A stretch of 64,000 nucleotides of DNA. Source: Eleginops maclovinus. Lineage: Eukaryota; Chordata; Actinopteri; Perciformes; Eleginopidae. Position 1 is the stretch's first letter. Each line of letters starts with the position of its first letter. Below, one piece after another: positions 1-63,626 of this stretch. The DNA lies in NCBI RefSeq assembly GCF_036324505.1, contig NC_086360.1, forward strand, positions 6,084,546 through 6,148,545, read 5' to 3'. The position numbers and the translations under genes were made by a program. Below the pieces are notes generated by a model. The model saw only the letters and a program-made list of their open reading frames with translations, had not been told where the DNA came from and made no database searches.

Positions 1-1159
1 TAAAAATAGATGCTTACATACAGTACTGGGTAACGAAAGGTTCAGGGCGGGTGTTTTTTTTAAAGATGTTTTTGTTCCAGGAACAACAGGGGAAAGGGGA
101 GCGAGGGTAAAACAACCAAAAACCTGACATACCCTCTCCTCCTCAGCAGTTAACTGTAGAGAAAAATACACAGGCTCATTCTCACCGTAGCTAAAAAAGA
201 TGTTTTCTGAGCAAACCAATGACAGCTACTATAATAGAGCTTCATCCACTGAACAAAAACAGATCATAAAATTACTTTAAATTCAAATAGTCAAGTTAAT
301 GTCCCAGGAGAAATACAAGAAGTGGAATTTATCACTGTATATGTACTGTAGATTTTATTCCCATGCAAAAATGTAACGCTTTCTACTATAATTGTTCAAG
401 GTTTCCATATCCGCAGGTGGCACGCTACAAAAAATTGTCAAGTTAAGCACAAACAAACAAAACAATATACATTTCTTTATGGATAGACATTGCCCCCAGA
501 AATGAGAAGACATGTGAATAAATAGCATTACAGTTAATAGGTCACACCTGGTGGACGATAAGTTAAACCAAATATGTTTGTCTATCCTGAGATGTAACAA
601 TTCCAACATGTTACTTGCTCTTTCATCACAACAGCAAGAAAAGCCTTTGGTGTTAACTTCTGTAAGCTCACACATGAATCAAACATCAGACCAGAAATTC
701 ATAAATCCAGAAACAGTTATGGAATATGTTGCGATTATATGAAGTCTTGTTTTTCCTTTGAGTCCGAAAAGAGACTTCTTGCTGCAACCTTCAAGTCTTA
801 GGTAAACTATGGTGATGTTGTAAATATGAATGCATCTTCTCAATGCCTACACCTTCTGGATAATGTCTAACATGGGGCACTAAGATGTATTGTTTACGCA
901 CCATTACTCTTTGTATGCTCGGAATGGATGGTCTGCCCTGACCCCCGTAGACTAAACCATTAGCATATCCTCATTTATAGGACTATTATCGATGTTCTTC
1001 CACCTTATCTACAGATTTATTCTGAGCTGTGGAAAAGGGCGTTATTAATGCGGCTCCATTTGCAGATTTAAAGTGCTTCTTGATGGCTTTCTAAGATCAT
1101 TTTTCTGATTGTGTTCACTTTTTTTTGTTCTAATTTGTTTCTGTAACTGTACTGCTGCA

Positions 1160-1240
1160 TATATTGGACTATAATATTTTGTAAAAGAGATTGTAACCTC
1201 AATGAGAATTCTCCTGGTTAGATAAAAGTTAAATAACTTT
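1160..1240 (-). repeat. LINE-tail-like dispersed repeat fragment
   Basis: On the minus strand the segment reads TTTATCTAACCAGGAGAATT followed by CTCATTGAGGTTACAATCTC. This is a common vertebrate retroelement tail pattern. I cannot assign a family. Confidence 0.4.
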
Positions 1241-1969
1241 CTAAAAGCCGGCGATTCCACAGAGGACAGAGGCTGCAGATCTTCAACACTCTGCCACGAG
1301 TCTCTTAACTTCTCGGGGTTCAAGCAGCAGACCCAGAGAAAGTTACCTTCTGTTGCTTCGGCCTGCGCGCACTCCTGTCTTTTTCTTTTCTCGAGCCTGC
1401 AGCTCTGCATTGTGAGCCTGCAGCTCTGCATTGTGAATCTGTTTGTGCAGCCCTCTTAACCAACAGGCTTACTGAGTTAGTATTCTACCGGCACGATTAT
1501 TTTTCTGGTGTTGGAATGTCTCGCTATGTTTGTGAATTCTTAGAAACTAAACACCACATCATTTTGGGTTAAAGTGTGTTGTAACTGCGTTACTGAGAAT
1601 TGTAACAGGTATTATATTACCCACATTTCAGAAGTAATGCGTTATATTACTGCGTTACAGCAAACAGTAATACATTACTGTAACTCCGTTACTTGTGTAA
1701 CACGTTACACCCAACTCTGCCCATTTGTTGACTTCCATGCTTGAAAAGCATTTGAATGGTTCAAAACATCCTCTGGTCCAAAAAACTCTTCAGTCACTTT
1801 ATATCCTGCTGTGTGCCATGCCAGAGTTTGTCTTTAAAGTCACACTTTTCCCACAAATTGACCAATAAAGCCAGGTTAAAACCCCTCTGGGATAAGTAGC
1901 TCATAGAGAATTTCCCTTGTGATTAAAATGCCCAAAAAGTTGCATAAAGTTTTGAAATTTGATCATACA

Positions 1970-2120
1970 TTACATGTCACTTGTTAGGCGCTTTTACCCA
2001 AAGCGACTTACATATATTCAATACTGTGGGCAATCCCCATAGGAGCTATTTGGGGTGAAGTGTCTTGCCCACGGACACAATGACTTGCTGACTGCAGTGG
2101 GGATTGAACCAGTGCTCTCC
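1970..2120 (+). repeat. Dispersed fish repeat (AAAGCGACTTA type)
   Basis: GCGCTTTTACCCAAAGCGAC and, downstream, GTGTCTTGCCCACGGACACA are recognisable parts of a short interspersed repeat common in teleosts. It is remembered as a repeat; the exact family name is not assigned. Confidence 0.5.
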
Positions 2121-2275
2121 AGATCCAAATATCACAGCTACAGCCATCCCATACCAAAACTCTATCCAGTGGCTGCATTTTGACTTGGAAATCTGTCAGG
2201 GCTCCGTGCAAGATGATTAAGAACCACTGATGCAGGACAAGCGTTAGATGTGTGTGTTTATCTGTTATTGCACAC

Positions 2276-53326
<51,051 letters not shown>

Positions 53327-53467
53327 ATTCTCAAGAGCAGCCTAGTCTCATCTAGTTTCCCACATTGTTGTAGGAGTTCAAATGTAAATGCTCACGGTAT
53401 CATAGTTCATTGATGATGTCTGTTGGAAGCTTGTTCAGGCACACCACTCAATGTCAGTGGTCCATGA
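53327..53467 (-). other. unc13b: Probable 5' UTR part of unc13b exon 1 with a splice acceptor
   Basis: Read on the minus strand, a pyrimidine-rich tract ending in TCTTCTCATTTTAG stands just before 53467 and looks like a good acceptor. This suggests one or more upstream noncoding exons. The segment holds a four-codon upstream reading frame (ATG GAC CAC TGA) and an in-frame TAG before the main ATG. The transcription start was not located. Confidence 0.5.
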
Positions 53468-55256
53468 CTAAAATGAGAAGACAAAGATAACACAGTTGTA
53501 AGCACTTATAAAACTGTAACATTCTAGTCAATTAAAGAGTGCAAGAAAAAGAGAAGACATCTGAGGAACGATATACCTTATTTAAAGTGGACAAAACAAT
53601 CCCTGCTATTATAACTCAACTTTTGAATATAAAGTGAAATACAATTTTGTGCAAAATACTGAACAACAAAGTGTGTACGTTCTTTGTTTCCTAAGACATT
53701 TCCTCACCTTCCCTAGAAAGCAGAAGTATATCATATATAATATGAACGTATGATTTTTATCCATATTAAACTAGGGAGCTTGGATTATGAGTTTGTGAAC
53801 ATACACATTTGATATGCTGAATGTCAATAATGTGGTAAACAAATATATTGTGCTGTCACTGTATACTGAAACAATAATATTCAGGTTAAGTTGTCAAGAG
53901 CATACCATATCAGTTGAATCTGAAAAGTAAAGTTTTTGGCTGAAAATCAGAAGGATAGTTAAGTTGCTAGAATATACTGTATAGGCTCAAATTCTGGATG
54001 GTTCTATTATTTCTACATTTATGCTGAATTAAAAAAATATCCCGGAAATGATTATGGCATGTATCTTGGATTCAACAGGTAATGAAGTGGACATCATAGA
54101 AGGCATTTTCCAATTTATTCGGAGGGCAATTCCGCTCTCAGGACATTCATCAAATTCTATAATGAAATTGTTCTTTTGTTAGTTTAAAATTGTAGGATCA
54201 TTGGAACCAGGTGGTCCCTGTTGTTGTAGCAGAAGATACAATAGCTGCCATTTCCAAATCTTATTCAATGACAGCTACCGGACATCATTACATTTCAGAT
54301 ATCTACAGAGGACTGTCATGACACTGGCTCTCAGTATTTCGTCTGTCTTTCCTTTTGTCTTTCACTCACAACATACTTGCATTAATAAAAAGATGCATCA
54401 AATCAATTATCTTTGTTACATTTTTCAGTGTTTTACGTAATTTTGGCACGATTATGTTATGTTATTAAAATTGTACTGTGGCTGAGCATGAATAAAAACA
54501 AAAGAGAGTTAGAACCTCTGAACCGAACAGTCTTAATCGTTCTCTATCCCCTTCTGCCACTCTACTTAGTTCCAGCGAAGGAAAAAATGAAATACTCTTG
54601 ATCGTATTTAAAGGGGTAAAGGAAGATTTGAGTAGCTATAGTAGTTAATCAGCAAGTATAAAAGCGAAGTAGAACAGAACAATATAATGCAGTCAAACTT
54701 AAACCCATCCCACGCTTAGTGCAGACCAGCCACCACATTGGCCACAAGGCAGAAATGTTCCTACTCTTCTTACAGAAGTTACTGCACTGTCGAGCATTTT
54801 AGACAAACACCTAAAAGTCGCAGACAAACACAAAAGGTTGTAGCTTCTAACTTACAATGTGAAAGGCTCTGACAACCAGCTTTCTGAATCTTCAAAATAT
54901 TATCTGGCAAAAATGTTGTGGAATGCTATTTGTGCTTCCAAAAAAGAATCGGTTGGAGACAGCCAGGTTGTTTTACAACTACAATGACAAAGAATGTAAT
55001 GTAGAGAGTGGGGCAGTGATAACATATTTTTGGAGGCCGAAGTTGGCATCGCTTAGGTGTCCCTCCACAAAAAGCATTGGGATTTTTCCATTGGATTTTG
55101 GCAGAAATAAGCTCTGTTGCAAACACACATTCATGATACTAACAAGTTTTTGTTCAGCATGATAGTCTCCACATATGAATCCGACAAAACTTGTTTTCTG
55201 AAATGCATGTGCAATTGCCAGAAGAAAAAAGCTGACACTAGCCTATAAACAAATTA
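53468..55256. other. Upstream of unc13b exon 1; nothing recognised
   Basis: AT-rich, no coding signal. It may hold upstream noncoding exons and the promoter of the isoform, but I cannot place them. Confidence 0.3.
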
Positions 55257-56518
55257 CAGTGGGGCAAAAAAGTATTTAGTCAGCCACCAATTGTGCAAGT
55301 TCTCCCATTTAAAAAGATGAGAGAGGCCTGTAATTTTTATCATAGGTATACCTCAACTATGAGACAGAATGAGAAAATAAATCCAGAAAATCACATTGTA
55401 GGATTTTTAAAGAATTTATTTTCAAATTATTGTTGAAAATAAGTATTTGGTCAATAACAAAAGTTCATCTCAATACTTTGTTATATACCCTTTGTTGGCA
55501 ATGACAGAGGTCAAACGTTTTCTGTAAGTCTTCACAAGGTTTTCACACACTGTTGCAGAAAAACAGCCCCAAAGCATGATGTTTCCACCCCCATGCTTCA
55601 CAGTACGTATGCTGTTCTTTGGATGCAACTCTGCATTCTTTCTCCTCCAAACACGACGAGTTGAGTTTTTACCAAAAAGTTCTATTTTGGTTTCATCTGA
55701 ACATATGACATTCTCCCAATCCTCTTCTGGATCATCCAAATGCCCTCTAGCAAACTTCAGACGGGCCTGGACATGTACTGGCTTAAGCAGGGGGACAGGT
55801 CTGGAACTGCAGGATTTAAGTCCCTGGCGGCGTAGTGTGTTACTGATGGTAGCCTCTGTTACTTTGGTCCCAGCTCTCTGCAGGTCATCCACTAGGTCCC
55901 CCCGTGTGGTTCTGGGATTTTTGCTCACCGTTCTTGTGATCATTTTGACCCCACGGGGTGAGATCTTGCGTGGAGCCCCAGATGGAGGGAGATTAGCAGT
56001 GGTCTTGTATGTCTTCCATTTTCTAATAATTGCTCCCACAGTTGATTTCTTCACACCAAGCTGCTTACCTATTGCAGATTCAGTTTTCCCAGCCTGGTGC
56101 AGGTCTCCAATTTTGTCTCTGGTCTCCTTTGACAGCTCTTTGGTCTTGGCCATAGTGGAGTTTGGAGTATGACTGTTTGAGGTTGTGGACAGGTGTGTTT
56201 TATACTGATAACGAGTTCAAAAAGGTGCCATTAATACAGGTAACGAGTGGAGGACAGAGGAGCCTCTTAAAGAAGAAGTTACAGGTCTGTGAGAGCCAGA
56301 AATCTTGCTTGTTTGTAGGTGACCAAATACTTATTTTACCGAGGAATTTACCAATTAATTCTTTAAAAATCCTACAATGTGATTTCCTGGATTGTTTCCC
56401 CCATTCTGTCTCTCATAGTTGAGGTATACCTATGATAAAAATTACAGGCCTCTCTCATCTTTTTAAATGGGAGAACTTGCACAATTGGTGGCTGACTAAA
56501 TGCTTTTTTGCCCCACTG
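55257..56518 (-). mobile_element. Tc1-type transposon, second family, internally deleted (1262 bp)
   Basis: Inverted ends of about 170-180 bp (outermost CAGTGGGGCAAAAAAG, then CAGCCACCAATTGTGCAAGT) are flanked by TA on both sides. Transposase coding is on the minus strand. Compared with the copy at 63.63 kb, the coding segment for the C-terminal half of the catalytic domain is missing. Confidence 0.94.
55470..56153 (-). CDS. Tc1-type transposase with in-frame internal deletion (227 aa)
   Basis: Starts MAKTKELSKETRDKIGDLHQ. Helix-turn-helix DNA-binding region about 5-110 with a GAPRKISPRG linker. The first catalytic Asp is present at about 153 (ICSDETKIELFG). The frame then jumps at about residue 201 from GCFSAT to [12 protein letters not shown] and ends ITKY. 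The second Asp and the Glu of the DD34E triad are therefore absent; normal length is about 340. It could bind DNA but not catalyse transposition. Confidence 0.9.
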   Translation of the reverse strand: MAKTKELSKETRDKIGDLHQAGKTESAIGKQLGVKKSTVGAIIRKWKTYKTTANLPPSGAPRKISPRGVKMITRTVSKNPRTTRGDLVDDLQRAGTKVTEATISNTLRRQGLKSCSSRPVPLLKPVHVQARLKFARGHLDDPEEDWENVICSDETKIELFGKNSTRRVWRRKNAELHPKNSIRTVKHGGGNIMLWGCFSATVCENLVKTYRKRLTSVIANKGYITKY

Positions 56519-57690
56519 TACATCACGGTCACATGGCTGCGCATCACCACTGCTAAGATACAGTAAAGGCGGTCTCGTGCTGGTGTGAGGATGCAACCGC
56601 AGTTTTTATAATATATAGATGCTTCAGACATTCACATGTGGCGTGATTACCGACATTTTGTTTTGTAGACACGAAACGTAAATCCGGGTTTTAAGACAAA
56701 TAAAAACTATTTTCTGCATGGATACAGCAGCTGAGGCTCATGGGTACTGTAAAGTTAGAATTATATCCTTAATACTAACCAATCTGTCCAAACAACACCC
56801 ACACAGCCCCAATCCATAACATGCTGCTCTCTAACTCTAAGGGTGACATTTCCTCAACATGGCAAAAATGATGGTGATGCTTTTAGTTCCTGGCAACATC
56901 ACCACCACCGCCTCACACCGGTTGTTGTGTTTGTCCCCGGGAGCCTGATGAAGCAGCTGGCTGATGGCAGGTTAGAAAGCCACACCATCCCCATCCGGCC
57001 CTACTTAATAGTGAGCTGCAGAGAGGATGGGAGGAAGCTCTGGACAGGTGCACGGGTGACTTAACCATGTCAGTAACCCACAACCTCTATAACTATGATG
57101 ACTGTTCTCTCTATTTGTGTAACCCATTCATGATCAAAAGGTCCTATTATCAAAATTACAATTTGCTTCAGATAAAAAAATCTCCTTTTTTATTATTTAG
57201 TTTATTACGCTCTTCTCTTTTACATTAATCTTATTATTTATGTCTTCTTGTTGGCAACGCTGCCTTGCTCTATTTCTCCGTCATTTCACATTGGACACAA
57301 ACCAAAGGAGAAACTCATGCTCGAGCCAAGAGGGGGATGAGTGTCTGCTTCAGTGCCAGCAAATGACAAGGATTACTTTGTAGATTTACCTCTTTCTCTC
57401 TGGGGTATAATGCTGCAGCATGCATTCATGTCACCACTGAAGAAGAGGAAGAACAGGACGCAACATTTTTTTTGACAATTTGGAGATGGTCATGGTTAAC
57501 TCGTTTGAATGGCCAAATCTTAAATAACAGTGATTCATTTGAATTGCTTTCTGTTTCCTTTAGATAATAAACAATAAAACAGCGTTATTACTGTCTTTCT
57601 GAAACATCCTGAAGGGGAAAAGACATCAGATTTGTTTGATTAATTGGGTCCTCGAGTCATGCTTTATTTTTCTCACACACACTGCCTGTC
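56519..57690. other. Intergenic or far-upstream intron; nothing recognised
   Basis: No exon or known repeat supported. A 73-codon frame at 56843-57064 has no recognisable features. Confidence 0.3.
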
Positions 57691-57990
57691 CAGCAGTGGC
57701 TCAGTAAGTAGGGGCTTGGACTGGGAATTGTAGGGTCGCCGGTTCAAGTCCCCAAACAGACTTGAAATATGGAAAGTGGACTGCTACTTAGAGAGATCCC
57801 AGTTCACCTCCTGGGCCCTGCTGTGGTGCCCTTGAGCAAGGCACCGGACACCTCCAATCCCCCCTCCCCATTACTACCCGGCGCTGCATAATAGCTGCCA
57901 ACTGCTCCTAGTACTAGGATGGGTTAAATAAATGCAGAGGACAAATGTCACTGTGTGTGCTCTACTGTGTGCATATGTTACAATAAAGAG
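57691..57990 (+). repeat. tRNA-derived SINE
   Basis: A head with a box A-like GTGGCTCAGTAAGTAGG and a box B GGTTCAAGTCC about 42 bp on, then a body with GTGCCCTTGAGCAAGGCACC and an ACAATAAAG tail. These are internal Pol III promoter elements of a tRNA-type SINE. It is not an intact tRNA. Confidence 0.75.
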
Positions 57991-58012
57991 GGTTTCATCC
58001 TCCGATTCTTCT

Positions 58013-58347
58013 GTGCTGCAGATCCTCTTTTCACCCTCTGTCTGAAACCAGAGCCCAGTCTACTCTCATTTGGTTAGCTGGCTGGCTCTGTGGTGATTGG
58101 TCAACCACTTTGAGATGTCCTGCCCCTTAGCCTATCACGTACAATGTGTTGATGACAATAAGTCGTACGAGTAAACAAAGATGGCCAATCTAGGTGTTTC
58201 AGGCACGGGGGGAGTATGTTGAAGAGAAATTCCTTCTGGCGTAAACTTTGAGATTTTAGCCTTTGCAGACCATTTACCTGCACAAAAATGTATTTTACAC
58301 AACACAGAAAAGAAAAAATCTGAAGAAGCACAATAGGGCCCCTTTAA
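58013..58347 (-). repeat. TTAA-MITE family, copy J
   Basis: Reversed copy: CTTTTCACCCTCTGTCTGAA, CCTTAGCCTATCACGTACAA, TTTGCAGACCATTTACCTGC, outer end CACAATAGGGCCCCTTTAA. Confidence 0.75.
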
Positions 58348-60277
58348 GAACAAATCCTTGATGTGGCTTCAATGACTGTTTGCCTTTTTCCTTCCTGTCC
58401 ACCAGCCCTTTGGCCTAAGTCCAGGACATCTAATCTAATATCTCTTCATATGCACTAATGCTCAAAGTGACCTTGATTTATTATATTTATTGGAAACCTT
58501 ATTAAAGTGCAAGCTAAGTTACTGCTTTACATTTTGCAAAATGTATTCGATTTGTTCTATGTATTATTCTTCACCTACATCCCTATTGATTATATGTTAA
58601 CCTTGACACTGTTAAGTGGCTCTCTGCTTTTGTTTATCACACCTGCATTGAAACATTACAGTCAGCTTGGCTTATGAGCTCGACAAGTATTGAATGGTGA
58701 ATATATATTCTGAATGATAGGCACTACAATTGATTTGACTGACCTCATCAGTTGAGTTTGAGCCTTCTAGCTAAATGGCTTTTTTCTTGACGGGTCCAAG
58801 GGCCTTGTAAAAGATCCTCAGCATCTGTCCTTTTCAAAGGCTGTTAACCTCCTGTAACCAGACAATCCCTTCTGCCAATATCACATTTAGACTATCAATA
58901 ACAGAGCAGCATTGGGAGCCAACATACAGTATGTTTCCATGATAACTTCATCACATTACGTGAAGTTATTAACCAATCTACAGTTGTGCTTAACACTTAG
59001 ATCAGTCTACTTTCTCAGCAACAATTTTTCAATATCACAAAAACAACTGTGTGTAGTAGTAATGTTGTACAGACATAATGTTTTACTATGTAAACCACAA
59101 AACAACAATAAAGAATGTCCTACAAGAAAAGCCTTTGCTTGTTAACAAATATTACAAGCAATAAATGGACGCACAAAACAGCCACAAAAATGCAAGCTTG
59201 TTGTGAGAAAAGCACATCCCTTTTTAAAAGGGATTTAAAGAGGATCTATCTCTTCAAAGTATTTCTGTAGCTTGATCATTTCAAGATAAATACATCCTTT
59301 TACTAAGCCTTTTTGAAGATCTAGCAGCAGACGATTTGGACTTTTTGGCTTAATTGTAATTTTATTTTATTTAGATGTATGAAAAAAAAAAAAATGGAAC
59401 CGAGTGTATACAAATGTACTAGCTCTGGATATGGTAATAAGTTACTAATGATAGAGCAAATTACAAATCTAAAACAGCTTAACATTTCAGCCTAGCTGTT
59501 CAGGAAATGCCTCCACAGAAACTAATTTGACTCCAGCTAATTGTAGACAAGCAAAGCAAGTTCATACAGTACAGCTCAAGGTAGGATATGTGTGTATTCA
59601 TAAGAAGCACGTGCTCCCAAGCGTCATGAAAATGTGAACAATTGTATTGAGAATGCTATTCTGTCGGGAACAAAGAGAGCCTGACAGAAAATAAATACCA
59701 CTATTAGGAGGGGGCTTGAATCCTGAGGAAAAGAATGACAGCTGGAAGAATAGTGGGCAGCTGGCTGAGAAAGAGAGACAGTTAGAAAGAGAAAAAAGAC
59801 AAGAAGAAAGTCTGATAACAGCTGTTTGAAAGAGTGATGAAATAGATAGTAATTAGAGGGGTACATTCATAGAGAAAAAAGATGGAGTGAGACTAGAGCA
59901 AAATAAGAAAATATGGTTTTCAAGTGGAATTGTTCATGATTTGCATTTCTTTTCCTAATGAATGACTTTAAATGAAGACAAAAGCAGGGATAAAACCTCA
60001 TCCCCAGATTACAAATTTTTAAGGACCATATTTACAAATTAGCCTTAAATAAGGGCCCACATTTATCAGTGTGCAGAGCAAGTTAGCTTTGTTTCTATAG
60101 TTACCTTCCATGCTGTATTGCTTCATACAGCCGTTTTCTCATTGGTTGGGCTATTACAGCTCAGTGGCATCCGAGGTCAAAGATTTTAAACTCGACTGCC
60201 TGGTATGGTGGCATCGCCCTCTCCATACGACAAAAAACTGATATCACGCAGCCCTTCACTACACTAATTCAGTCCAG
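58348..60277. other. Nothing recognised
   Basis: AT-rich sequence with no supported gene, RNA or repeat family. Confidence 0.3.
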
Positions 60278-60631
60278 TTTTGTGCATGTAAACTCCCCCC
60301 CCACCGTCTGAAATGCCTCCATTGGACTCTGTGGTTTACTTCTGTAAAAAATTGACATCACTACATAACACTCAAGTTTGTATTGGCTAGCACTACAAAA
60401 CATTGTACGGGATATAAGAAGGGTCGGGACATTTCCAAAACATCTCTAGGTGGACTAATCACAACAGAGCCTGCCAGCTAACCAATCAGGCTGGGCTCTG
60501 GTTTCAGACAGAGGGTGAAAAGATAGGAAAAAAAAAATCTTTCTGAATCTTAAAGCATGAAGAAAAATGTCACAGTAGAGCCACAAAATACACATATGAA
60601 CCTGACAATGAGCATCATATATCATCTTTAA
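60278..60631 (+). repeat. TTAA-MITE family, copy K
   Basis: TTTTGTGCATGTAAACTCCC, TGAAATGCCTCCATTGGACT, GTTTCAGACAGAGGGTGAAA and an end ATATCATCTTTAA. Missing its first 60 or so bases. Confidence 0.72.
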
Positions 60632-61144
60632 GGCATTTCAATCAATGCTGTTGCATAACTCAATAAGTTATACCATCAAAGCAATCCTTTATCCATTATC
60701 TTAATCAAAACTCTGATTAACTTTTGCAGCATTCAAAATGCACCAGCTCATATACTGGGTAGGAGCCAGTAGGAGCAAACACGTGCACCCGTACAGACCC
60801 ACCCTTCGGACTGAGTCATGCTGAGTGAGACAGTGGCCCTGCCGTCACCTTCATTAGCCTAAACCTACTGCGCAATCTAATTGATTTATCATCACTACTC
60901 CACCTCTGTCCAATTCCATCAGTCATAGTTCAAACACACACTTGAGCATACACATGTGCTCTCACACAGATAGGTTCAAGTACATCATGTGCAAATGGAC
61001 ATAAGCGGCGCATCTTTCCATTAATCTCACACACACAATAACACAGAAACATGGGCTATCACCCTGCTGGTAGCAGTGCAAGGAAATTCAGTTTGCAGCA
61101 TTAACCGATTGCGATACAAGGTAAAGTGATTGCACTTGAAGGCT

Positions 61145-61510
61145 CTAAAAGCTCTCAAGCAAAGCTGTAAAAGCAGCTAGGAGGAGCGCCTTGGCAAGGT
61201 GTGTCAACGTCTTACAGAACCTAACGTTCAGACAGGGAGGGAGGGTTGTTGGGAAGCGGAAGGTGTAATCACTTTCCTGGGCAAATTGAATAAGCCAGGC
61301 CAGCTCCCACTCCCTCTGCTCGAGCCTTCCTCTCCGTTTCCTTGAGTGAGTCTGTACCATGAACCATTGCTGGCCGCCTGCCACCAGTAACCCGATGCGA
61401 ATGACAATGCCTCCTGAGACTAATTGATTTAGCGTTCTCTCAGCCATTTCAGAGATGCCAAACAATGATGCTGCTTGCTGTCCCAGCCAATCCAAGAGAA
61501 AAACCTCTGT
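61145..61510. promoter_or_regulatory. Candidate conserved-looking noncoding segment
   Basis: A non-repetitive stretch with higher GC than its surroundings and a CAATTAG/CTAATTG-type homeodomain word, lying 8 kb upstream of unc13b exon 1. It carries a 116-codon open frame on the minus strand with no recognisable domain. Role unknown. Confidence 0.15.
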
Positions 61511-62519
61511 GCAGATCAGAAAGATTTTTTCCTTACAGCTCGCTGTGATGAATTGAAGGGGACGGAGAATGCTGCCTGGACCTTCAGCTGGTGTTAAGTA
61601 AATGTTTAAAAACTGGTTTCACACAGCTTTTTCTTTGATAAAAGAGGAAACACATTGTATTTGTCTTTACTTTAGGCCATTCAGGACTAAATGAAGACTA
61701 CTATAAATCTGTAGAATTGTGTACGTAAAGTAAATATGTAAGTAAATGTCCTCAGGAGAGAAACAAACTGCAGCATTTGGCTGTACTGTTATGAATAAAC
61801 AAAGTGCTTGTTGGATCTTTGAACAACTTCTGGATTTTTATTTTATTCTTCCTAATTACTTACTTTTTGTGCACAGTTGAGCGTATCACTGTGAATGGCA
61901 TTAGGAGACTGTCCAAAAGTGCCATGTCATTTGTATTTTGTTAAAGGCAAACCGAACCCCTCAAAATGACTCTGAAAAATGCTTTTCTTATCTCATTAGC
62001 AAAGCAGGAACATTAATCTTGTAAAAACTAGCTGTCTTTGTACAAGGTTTGCACAAAGCTCCGAACTTTGCAGTGACATTTCCAAAGGTTCTACCCACTT
62101 TCACAACCCTCGGTGCATCTGTTCCCAACCCCTTCTCAACTTCTCTGCATTTCTTATGTCAATTGCCCTCACTTTTTCACCATGGAGACTTCTTGTTACA
62201 TGTAATTTGCTGGTGTTACTTTTTGCCTGCCTTTTCCTTTTAGCTCTGTCTGTCTCTACTGACCATGGTTTACAGACCCTGTTTTGAATCATTCACACAG
62301 CTTACCTGCATGTAGCTATATGGCACATGCCGAAGTTAAAACAAATATTGGAAATGAGTGCAATTGCACATTATAGTGAGGTAAACAAAGAAACATCTGG
62401 GTAATGAAATAAATGGATTTACAGAAAAAGGCCATAACCCTCTCAAAGAAAAACTAAATTCAACCACTACATCACTGAATGTAAACACCAAGGTAGGAAC
62501 TTTACCAAGTCCCCACAAA

Positions 62520-62835
62520 GTACACCGGACTTTTTCATAGCGGTCAAACGGTGGTACTACAACGTGTGTGTCAGTCTGTGACGTCTTCTGCCTAAAAACA
62601 CTTTTTCCCATTGACTTAAATCGGGAAAGAGACGTCTGTAAATCAACTGATATCAACTAAACAGTATGAACACTTTCATATTGTTTATTTAACTCACAGG
62701 GGTCTCAAAGTAGTAAAGGGACTAAAAGTAGTAAAATTACTAAAAGCCAAATTCAGAGTTAGTTTCCCTCTCCATTAATTTGACTAAGCCGAGTCCGGCT
62801 GTGATGCTGCTGATTGAGGCGGGGCTTAAGCAAAA
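62520..62835 (+). repeat. Dispersed repeat, copy 2 of 2 in window
   Basis: GGTGGTACTACAACGTGTGT, CATTGACTTAAATCGGGAAA, TTACTAAAAGCCAAATTCAG and GATTGAGGCGGGG follow the order of the copy at 35.3 kb. Confidence 0.6.
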
Positions 62836-63626
62836 TGCAGGTTTGCATGCTCTATGGGCCAATGATAATGGGTACTTTTGCTGTTGAGAGTCAGACACTC
62901 ATTTTAACCTTAAATTGAAGCTCATAATGCAAATTCAGTCCCACATGTCTAAACTGTTTAGGGGTACTCTTACCCGGGGAAACAACAACGGAAAATGCTG
63001 AATTTAATGAGTGTCTACTTATAAATGTTTCCACATGTGAATGCTGTGCAGGGTAAAGCCAGAAACCTCCACAACCCCAAAGGTTCAGGCACTAGTGCTT
63101 GATTGACAGAATAAATAAACATGTTTTTATGGTTAGCCACAAACAATTAGTGAGGTCGGCGCTGGCGTATGGGCTGTAAATAACTTTTTATCATCTGTCA
63201 GTTAGAGGAGTTCATGTAAACAGTTTAAAGACCTAGAACAGTTTTGCAGAGATACAGAAATCATTATTTGTATAAAATCTATGAATCTGTAATCTGTACA
63301 GCATCATTGGTTTAACATAGTGAACCCCGATATATTCTTATTTGATTGCCATCATTGATTGATCAAGCACAATAGTGATTTGAGCTTTGTCAACTTCCTG
63401 AAAAAGTGTTGTTGGGATGGAAGATGTAACAACTATCTATGATAGAACAAAGAGAGCCTCCCTACAGCTCAAATGTCATTGAATTAAAATGTTAAGAAAA
63501 AGACAAGGCCTGAGTCAAAGGCAAATAAACACGATTGGCCACAAACAAAATTTTCCAAAACATCAACTCAATAACCCAGTGACAGATTAAAGCCTCAGAG
63601 CAATTCCCCCGTTCTGAAAAAATATA

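Larger units (their letters stand above)
1..2275. other. Intron of unc13b at left edge; repeat fragments only
   Basis: I see no UNC13 exon or other gene here. It holds a perfect 22-bp tandem duplication at 1393-1436, a LINE-tail-like fragment near 1160-1240, a fragment near 1590-1725 rich in GTTAC/TAACG words that ends CACCCAACTCTG like a common fish transposon end, and a widespread fish repeat at about 1970-2120 (CGCTTTTACCCAAAGCGACTTA). Confidence 0.5.

Noticed and set aside
1045..1431. 128-codon minus-strand frame near the left edge
   Set aside because: No UNC13 similarity. Part of it overlaps a retroelement-tail-like repeat and a tandem duplication, so it is probably chance.
55576..56172. 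198-codon plus-strand frame
   Set aside because: Antisense shadow of the Tc1-type transposase on the minus strand.
57691..57770. Possible tRNA gene
   Set aside because: Box A and box B-like words are present but no cloverleaf with acceptor stem forms. The body and tail mark it as a SINE.
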